From the NCBI GenBank assembly GCA_963816795.1, contig CAWFLT010000004.1, positions 124,001 through 188,000 of the forward strand: DNA of 64,000 nt. The letters are read 5' to 3'. The notes below the pieces were generated by a model, which saw only the letters and a program-made list of their open reading frames with translations, was not told the origin of the DNA and searched no databases. Within the stretch, counting starts at the first letter, position 1, and the number at the start of each line of letters is the position of its first letter. Position numbers and translations under genes: made by a program. The stretch comes from CAWFLT01 sp963816795. Its GTDB lineage: Bacteria; Acidobacteriota; Vicinamibacteria; Vicinamibacterales; SCN-69-37. Positions 55,418-64,000 of this stretch are shown in pieces.

Positions 55418-56368
55418 ATGCGACGTGAGGTCGCTGTCATGATCGTCGCGGCGCTCTCGATCCTGATCGGGCCGGCGTCACAGCGGCCGCTCGCGCGCGC
55501 CAGTCAACAGCCCGTGGCAGTCGTCCGCACGGGCGACCCCGCCAAGCGCGGTCTCACGGCGGCAGACTTTCCGCGCGTTCGCCGACTGGCCACCGACGTC
55601 TACTCGTACGAACAATTGCGATCGGCGGGGACCGAGACGTTCACGACCGTCAGCCTGTTCGTCGTCTCGCCGAACGGGGTGCTGGTTGCGGACGGTCAGG
55701 GCAGCGTCGCTGAGACGCGCCGGATGGTCGACGAGATCGCCAGGATCACGCCGCAGCCGATCACCCACGTCGTCGTCTGTTCGGATCACGGCGACCACAC
55801 CGCCGGCAATTCAGCGTTCCCATCGGCCGCGACGTTTTACGCGCACCCGACGTCGAAGGCGGTGCTTGGGGCAGTCGGCGCTGCGATGACCAGCGTCACC
55901 GAGAAGACGACGTTGCGGCTGGGGACCATCGAGGTGCAGCTCCTGTTTCTGGGCCGCGCGCACACAGGTGGTGATCTGAGCGTCTATCTGCCGGCGTCGA
56001 AGATTCTGTTCATGAGCGAAGCGTTTCTGAACCGGATTTTCCCGGCGATGCGATCCGCCTATCCGTCTGAATGGGTCGCCGCGATCGAGAAAGCCCAGGC
56101 GATGGATGTCGAGACGTTTGTCCCCGGACACGGCTTCGTCGATCCGCCGGCTATCCTGCGGGAGGAGCTCGAAACGTACCGGCAGGCAATCCGGCAAGTG
56201 ATCGCCGAAGGCCGCCGGCTGCACCAGGCTGGCGTCGCAGTCGAAGCCGCCGTCGGCCAGGCGAAGTTCGGCGATCTCGAGACCTGGACGCTGAGGCAAA
56301 GTCAGGGACCGATTGCGCTTCGCCGGTCCCAGAACACGGCGCCGGGCCAGCGCCGGACCTCCGCGTAG
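55418..56368 (+). CDS. Secreted MBL-fold metallohydrolase-like protein with altered metal site
   Basis: Intact 316-residue protein, with signal peptide AVMIVAALSILIGPASQ. The metallo-beta-lactamase fold is shown by VSLFVVSPNGVLVADGQGSV, ITHVVVCSDHGDHTAGNSAF, LFLGRAHTGGDLSVYLPASK and MDVETFVPGHGFVDPPAIL. In the usual HxHxDH motif the first histidine is serine here (SDHGDH), and the usual GD aspartate after the sixth strand is replaced (LFMSEAF). Two of the expected zinc ligands are therefore missing and the metal site is probably changed to one metal or lost. The 3' end overlaps the convergent flavoprotein gene by 67 bases. Confidence 0.82.
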   Translation: MRREVAVMIVAALSILIGPASQRPLARASQQPVAVVRTGDPAKRGLTAADFPRVRRLATDVYSYEQLRSAGTETFTTVSLFVVSPNGVLVADGQGSVAETRRMVDEIARITPQPITHVVVCSDHGDHTAGNSAFPSAATFYAHPTSKAVLGAVGAAMTSVTEKTTLRLGTIEVQLLFLGRAHTGGDLSVYLPASKILFMSEAFLNRIFPAMRSAYPSEWVAAIEKAQAMDVETFVPGHGFVDPPAILREELETYRQAIRQVIAEGRRLHQAGVAVEAAVGQAKFGDLETWTLRQSQGPIALRRSQNTAPGQRRTSA

Positions 56369-57495
56369 TAGGCGTGCCGCACCTCGCGGTATTGAACGTC
56401 GAGCCGTTCTTCCTCGCGCGCGTATTCGGCGCGGACGGCTGCGCTGTCCGCTCCGCCAAGGAGGACGTCTACGGCGTTCGCAACGCGCAGGCCAGAGCGC
56501 AGGGCTCTTTCAGTTCCTTGTCCTGACAGCGGATCCCACGCCGACGCGCAATCACCAGCGGCAAACCAGCCCGGGCCGTGACAGGGTAATTGCCGATAGC
56601 TGTCAGCCGCAATCGTCTGCAGCTGCCCCGACGCGACCACGTGCGCGATGGCGGCTGCAGACAACCCGAGCTCACTCGCCCGCCGGCGTGTGTGCGTCGA
56701 CTGCGCCAGCTGCTGCTGCCAGTACAATCCGCGCGTCTCGCCGCAGCCGTTCGACGGCAGGCAGTCGCTGTCCGTAAAGAACGTGATTGTCCATGCCCCG
56801 TTCGGCGTCGGCGCGGAATACCACCAGCCCGCGGCTGTGGCCTCGATCCAGACCCGCTGATCGGCGGACGCCAACGGTGCGGGAGCCGGCAGACATGCGG
56901 CGAGACCGATCAATCGATCGAGGCGTTTTCGAACGACGTCACGAAGCACGACAGATCGTGCGCGTCCGGTGGCGACGATCAGCGTATGAGCGTGGCACGT
57001 CACCGGTCGTTTCTCGTGAATCAGCGCGACGGTCCAGTGCCCGTCCTTGCCTGGCTGGCCCGAACGACTGACGAACTGCGCGTCGACAAGGCGCGCCTCA
57101 TGAAGGATCTCGGCGCCCGCCGCGGCAGCAGTGTCCCGAAGCCGGCGATCGAACCGAAGACGGTCGAGGTGCCAGGCCGGACCCGAGGGCTCGAAGAGAC
57201 TGTCATGTACGGCCGGTGCCTCGGCGCCCCACCAGGCGACGGTGCCGGGCGATGGCAGGTGACCGTCTTCGAGGAATCCCGACCAGAGGCCAAGCGTGCC
57301 GAGCGTGGCGCGCGAGGCGGCCGGCAGGGTTTCGCCGGTTCTGGCGAGCCGCTCCGGGAGCGGCCGACGGTCAGCCGGAGGCACGCGGTGCAACAAGCAC
57401 ACGCGCCGACCCGCGCGCGCAAGCATCACTGCGGCGCTCGCACCGGCTGGTCCCGCCCCGATGATCAGCGTGTCGTACTGGTTGGCCACGGTCAC
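56302..57495 (-). CDS. LodB-like FAD-dependent maturation flavoprotein
   Basis: Intact 397-residue protein. The N-terminal Rossmann fingerprint is DTLIIGAGPAGASAAVMLAR, followed by a long substrate region (FDRRLRDTAAAAGAEILHEA, IVATGRARSVVLRDVV). The second FAD motif is WFAAGDCASAWDPLSGQGTE, as in geranylgeranyl-reductase / tryptophan-halogenase-like flavoproteins. The halogenase lysine/WxWxIP motif was not seen. Adjacent upstream, nine bases away and in the same operon, is a LodA-like protein, so the likely role is that of LodB/GoxB: helping form the cysteine-tryptophylquinone of its partner. The role is inferred from this pairing; alone it would be annotated only as a flavin monooxygenase-like protein. 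Confidence 0.8.
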   Translation of the reverse strand: MTVANQYDTLIIGAGPAGASAAVMLARAGRRVCLLHRVPPADRRPLPERLARTGETLPAASRATLGTLGLWSGFLEDGHLPSPGTVAWWGAEAPAVHDSLFEPSGPAWHLDRLRFDRRLRDTAAAAGAEILHEARLVDAQFVSRSGQPGKDGHWTVALIHEKRPVTCHAHTLIVATGRARSVVLRDVVRKRLDRLIGLAACLPAPAPLASADQRVWIEATAAGWWYSAPTPNGAWTITFFTDSDCLPSNGCGETRGLYWQQQLAQSTHTRRRASELGLSAAAIAHVVASGQLQTIAADSYRQLPCHGPGWFAAGDCASAWDPLSGQGTERALRSGLRVANAVDVLLGGADSAAVRAEYAREEERLDVQYREVRHAYYAEVRRWPGAVFWDRRSAIGP

Positions 57496-57504
57496 GACGC
57501 GGCC

Positions 57505-59043
57505 CTACAGCGTCGGATCCCGCTCGGTCTCGACAAAGATGGTGCCCGAGGAGGTCGTCCGCGACCGGACGATCCCAAGACGATGCCAGCCGTCGACCAT
57601 GTCGCGATCGGTCGCATCCTGCACGCCGGAGATGCCGCGCGCCCAGTCCATGAACACTGTCGGCGAACTCTCGGGCCGCACGTGATCCGGGCGCTGGGCC
57701 GGCCACCATCCGATGAATCCCTGCATCTCCCACGTGCACGCCTCGAAGTCGGCCTGCCATGGCAGCGCGTTCCCCGCCGTGATCTGTCCGGGCTTCATGG
57801 TCGGCACAATCCGGAAGGGTTCGCCATACGTGAGCGGGTCCAACATGAGGCGGCCAGCTTCGATTCCAGGAAAGAACGCACCGCCCGAGCACGTTTCGAG
57901 CGCGGCGCGGTCGAGCGCGTCGGGCAACAGAGGCGGCGTCGGCGGATTCTGTAAATCGCCCGTGAAGTTGCCGGCCGCCCATCGCTGCAGCATCGTGACC
58001 TGCACCGTCGTCAGCGGCAGGACGCGCGAGTCGTTGTTCTCGTCGTGCAGCCGGGGCATCCACCGGCGCGGATTCGTCTCCGCCGGCGGCGGGATCGGCG
58101 TCTGCGTGCTGTCGCGCATGCGATCGAGGACGACCTGCGCCTCGGCCGGCGGATTGGCAGGATCGGCGAGCGCGCTCCAATCCTTCGCGAAGTTGCCTGG
58201 ACGCGTGCCGGAGTGGCCGCTTGCGAATCTGTTGACCCACTGGTACTGCACTGCGCGGTCGAGGATCGGCTGAATGTCTCGGACGAACGACGCCGTGGCG
58301 GGCATCGTGAGCTGCCCGTGGCGCACCGCGACGTCGAGTGCGACGTCGTACAGCGTGACGAGGTTCGTGATCTCGGGGGCGAAGTCGGCCGGGCCGACGA
58401 TCACCCACGCCGGCTCGGCGGTGACCACCTCACCGTTGGGCAGCCGGATCGTCGCCTGGATAGGTCCGTCGGCGGTATCGTCGAACCAGCCGTTGCTGTC
58501 CGCGAATCCCTGAATCGGCAGGTTCGGATTGGGCTGCGGCGGCACCGAGTCCGACTTGCCGCGTCCGCCGCACACGAGCAGCCGGCCACGGGCATCCGTC
58601 CGGATATCCCCGAGCGGGACGATGGTGCCCATGAACGTTCCGGTGTCGCAGAGGACCGGCGGCGCGTTGAGACCCGACACGGAGCGCGGGCCCGGATCGA
58701 TGATCAACGGCGCGTCCTGCGCGTCATCTCCTGTCGCATGGTTGCGCCGGCCGCCGCCAGGCTTGGCGAAGTTCGGGGCCGCGCCCTTGCGGTTCACCAG
58801 GTGCGCGGTCCAGGTGATGGCGCCGTCGTCCGGCCCGAGCTCGCGCGCTGCGGTGAGCACGCCGTTGGCGTCGCGATCGCAGCTGAACAGACGGAACCGC
58901 GCGGCCTGCCGCTTGAGCCGGCCGGTGCTGTCCCGATACGTCTCGGGCGCCGTGACCTCGGGTTCCGGCGACAGGTAGAACTCGTCGCTAGGGCCGACCC
59001 GCGCGATGCCAATTCCTGGATGGATCTCGATTCTGGTCGCCAT
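57505..59043 (-). CDS. LodA/GoxA-like amino-acid oxidase (putative cysteine tryptophylquinone enzyme)
   Basis: Intact 512-residue protein from ATG 59043 with GAGGAAA upstream. The opening TRIEIHPGIGIARVGPSDEF, YLSPEPEVT and RFRLFSCDRDANG is the LodA N-terminal signature. GRLLVCGGRGKSDS, WFDDTADGPIQATI, PAWVIVGPADFAPEI and TMLQRWAAGNFTGD follow family order. Near the C-terminus PWQADFEACTWEMQGFIGWW with PAQRPD contains Cys ~436, and VDGWHRLGIV contains Trp ~486. These are the likely pair that forms the cysteine tryptophylquinone in LodA (lysine epsilon-oxidase) and GoxA (glycine oxidase). No signal peptide is visible, as in LodA. Such enzymes release ammonia and hydrogen peroxide; the substrate of this branch is unknown. 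The divergent LysR gene may regulate it. Confidence 0.85.
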   Translation of the reverse strand: MATRIEIHPGIGIARVGPSDEFYLSPEPEVTAPETYRDSTGRLKRQAARFRLFSCDRDANGVLTAARELGPDDGAITWTAHLVNRKGAAPNFAKPGGGRRNHATGDDAQDAPLIIDPGPRSVSGLNAPPVLCDTGTFMGTIVPLGDIRTDARGRLLVCGGRGKSDSVPPQPNPNLPIQGFADSNGWFDDTADGPIQATIRLPNGEVVTAEPAWVIVGPADFAPEITNLVTLYDVALDVAVRHGQLTMPATASFVRDIQPILDRAVQYQWVNRFASGHSGTRPGNFAKDWSALADPANPPAEAQVVLDRMRDSTQTPIPPPAETNPRRWMPRLHDENNDSRVLPLTTVQVTMLQRWAAGNFTGDLQNPPTPPLLPDALDRAALETCSGGAFFPGIEAGRLMLDPLTYGEPFRIVPTMKPGQITAGNALPWQADFEACTWEMQGFIGWWPAQRPDHVRPESSPTVFMDWARGISGVQDATDRDMVDGWHRLGIVRSRTTSSGTIFVETERDPTL

Positions 59044-59123
59044 CTTGTTTCCTCGTGGGCTCGATGAGTGTCGACGCCGTGTCATGGGAGTGGCGCGATG
59101 GTCTCATGCGTCTCCTCGCGGAC

Positions 59124-59145
59124 GATGTTCTGAACAGGACACATC
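59124..59145. promoter_or_regulatory. Candidate LysR operator between lodA-like and lysR-like genes
   Basis: GATGT (59124-59128) and its inverted copy ACATC (59141-59145) are separated by 12 bases. Inside lies the smaller palindrome TGTTCTGAACA (59127-59137). LysR proteins bind dyads containing T-N11-A, and this site lies in the 140-base gap between the divergent genes. A TATGAT -10-like hexamer for the lysR gene is at 59168-59173. Confidence 0.45.
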
Positions 59146-60194
59146 ACACCGAAGAACCGTCCCTGTCGTATGATGCGCCGAGCATGGATCTCCTCCATCT
59201 CGAACACTTTCTCGCGGTCGTCGACGAGGGCACCTTCACGCGCGCGGCGGAGCGCGTCAATCGCACACAACCGGCGATCAGCCAGAGCGTTCGCCGGCTC
59301 GAAGAAGAGGTGGGCGCGCCGCTGTTTGCGCGGGACGTCCACGAAGTCACCCTGACCGAAGCCGGGCGGCTCCTGGCCGAGAGCGCGCGGCGGCTGCTCG
59401 CCATGCGCGACACGGCGCTGCGGCAGGTGTCCGAACTGCGAACGCTCAAGGCGGGCCGGCTGCGGATCGCGGCGCACGAGTCGGCCGCCGTCTATCTCCT
59501 GCCCGGGCCGCTGCGGCACTACCTGCAGAAGTTTCCGGACATCCGCGTCGGCATCCAGCGCAGCCGGCTGACCGAGATCCCTCGTCAGGTGATGGACCGC
59601 GAAGTGGAGGTGGGCTTCGTGAAAGACGAGCCGGCGTTCCACGAGCTCCATTGGGTGGAGGTCCACGCCGACGAGATGTTCCTGGTCGCCTCGCCGGATC
59701 ATCCGGTCGCCCGGCGCGGCAGCATCCATCTCCGCGATCTCGGGGCGGAGCGCTTCGTGATCCATCACGGCTGCAGTGCGACGACCGATCGCATCATGCA
59801 ACTGTTCGAACAGCACGCCACCCGCTGCCGTGTGGTGGCCGAGCTCTGGAGCTTCGAGAACGTGAAGAGCTTCGTCCGTGAAGAAGTCGGACTGGCGATC
59901 GTGCCGGGGATCACGGTCCGTCGCGAGCTCGCTGACGGCACGCTCGTCCGCGTCCTGCTTCCCGAGCTGTCGATGCCGCGGCGGACGCTGATGGTCTACC
60001 GCGATCAGGGATACGTCTCGGACTCCGCCAGCGAGCTCATCAAGTTGGTCCGCAGTTTCAACTGGGACGAGGAGTTGCAGCCGACGGTCCCGCCCGTGCT
60101 CGATCCGTCACTAACGGCCCGCACGAAACCCCAAGCCGTGCGTCCCGTCAAGGGCAGTCGGCCGGGGAAGCGGCTCCACTCGAAAACAGTGGAG

Positions 60195-60273
60195 CGAGGA
60201 CACGGAGAAAAGCTGAGGGCACGGAGAAGAGCCGGCCCTTCTCCGTGTTCTCAATCTGTTCTCCGTGTCCTCG
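60195..60273. terminator. Nested CACGGAG hairpins between convergent genes
   Basis: CGAGGACACGGAGAA (60195-60209) pairs perfectly with TTCTCCGTGTCCTCG (60259-60273). Inside, CACGGAGAAG (60220-60229) pairs with CTTCTCCGTG (60238-60247) around an 8-base loop. TTTT follows at 60274-60277. The element lies just before the end of the minus-strand receptor gene (60296) and after the likely stop of the LysR gene. This is the clearest case for CACGGAG repeats forming a bidirectional terminator. Confidence 0.65.
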
Positions 60274-60295
60274 TTTTACCCGTGGCCTCGTTCTC

Positions 60296-64000
<3,705 letters not shown>

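Noticed and set aside
59055..59183. Upstream extension of the LysR regulator to 59055
   Set aside because: The extension precedes a standard LysR N-terminus, covers the divergent promoter and candidate operator, and has no family similarity.

Overview
The window is about 64 kb of high-GC DNA whose gene content fits a soil-type Acidobacteriota (Vicinamibacteria-like) genome. The pointers are two Oar-like TonB receptors with N-terminal carboxypeptidase-regulatory domains, two DUF4159 proteins, two membrane-bound-dehydrogenase/HEAT proteins, a GAF-HATPase signalling protein, an alpha-2-macroglobulin, and many secreted hydrolases with Sec or Tat signals. The taxonomy is inferred from gene families; there is no rRNA gene to confirm it. 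No tRNA, CRISPR array, insertion sequence or phage gene was recognised. No gene-free stretch exceeds about 280 bases, and the larger gaps are filled by repeats.

Layout. 1-5.7 kb: start of a secreted protein (-), then a ThuA protein, an SGNH/dehydrogenase/HEAT protein and a HEAT-cupredoxin protein, probably a secreted oxidative carbohydrate-degradation cluster. 5.7-12.5 kb: bactofilin, methyltransferase, ankyrin protein, esterase (-), two DUF4159 genes around a GAF-HATPase protein and a DUF4870 membrane protein. 12.7-30.1 kb: complete TonB receptor, large secreted protein, GH31 glycosidase, carboxylesterase, S9 peptidase, sorbosone-type dehydrogenase and a second dehydrogenase/HEAT protein with a cytochrome c motif. 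30.2-36.1 kb: thioester alpha-2-macroglobulin. 36.2-39.1 kb: SRP RNA, dnaX, ybaB and recR, the housekeeping anchor. 39.2-44.0 kb: flippase-like membrane protein, TPR/sigma-54 activator, J-domain protein. 44.0-46.7 kb: a transglutaminase-like / alpha-E / ATP-grasp cluster truncated at both ends. 46.7-56.4 kb: GH140-like hydrolase, a 55-residue membrane protein, M24 peptidase, beta-lactamase-family hydrolase, TPR/EF-hand protein, sigma factor with its probable anti-sigma factor, and an MBL-fold protein. 56.3-60.3 kb: a LodB-like flavoprotein and a LodA-like quinone-cofactor oxidase opposite a LysR regulator. 60.3-64.0 kb: second TonB receptor, cut by the window edge.

Two properties run through the whole window. 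First, many genes are interrupted by +1 frameshifts. In nearly every case read closely, the extra base turns one codon into a four-base word holding both of two synonymous third bases (GTCG for GTC/GTG, GCAG for GCA/GCG, TTGA for TTG/TTA). This looks like a consensus that kept both alleles of two merged strains, so the genes are annotated as intact CDS spans with noted frameshifts rather than as pseudogenes. Second, intergenic gaps, especially between convergent genes, carry a recurrent set of repeats: CACGGAG/CACGAAG tandem words that fold into hairpins, a GC-rich REP-like double hairpin, and a short GCGGCTC...GAGCCGC hairpin. Some have entered coding sequence or overlap start and stop codons.
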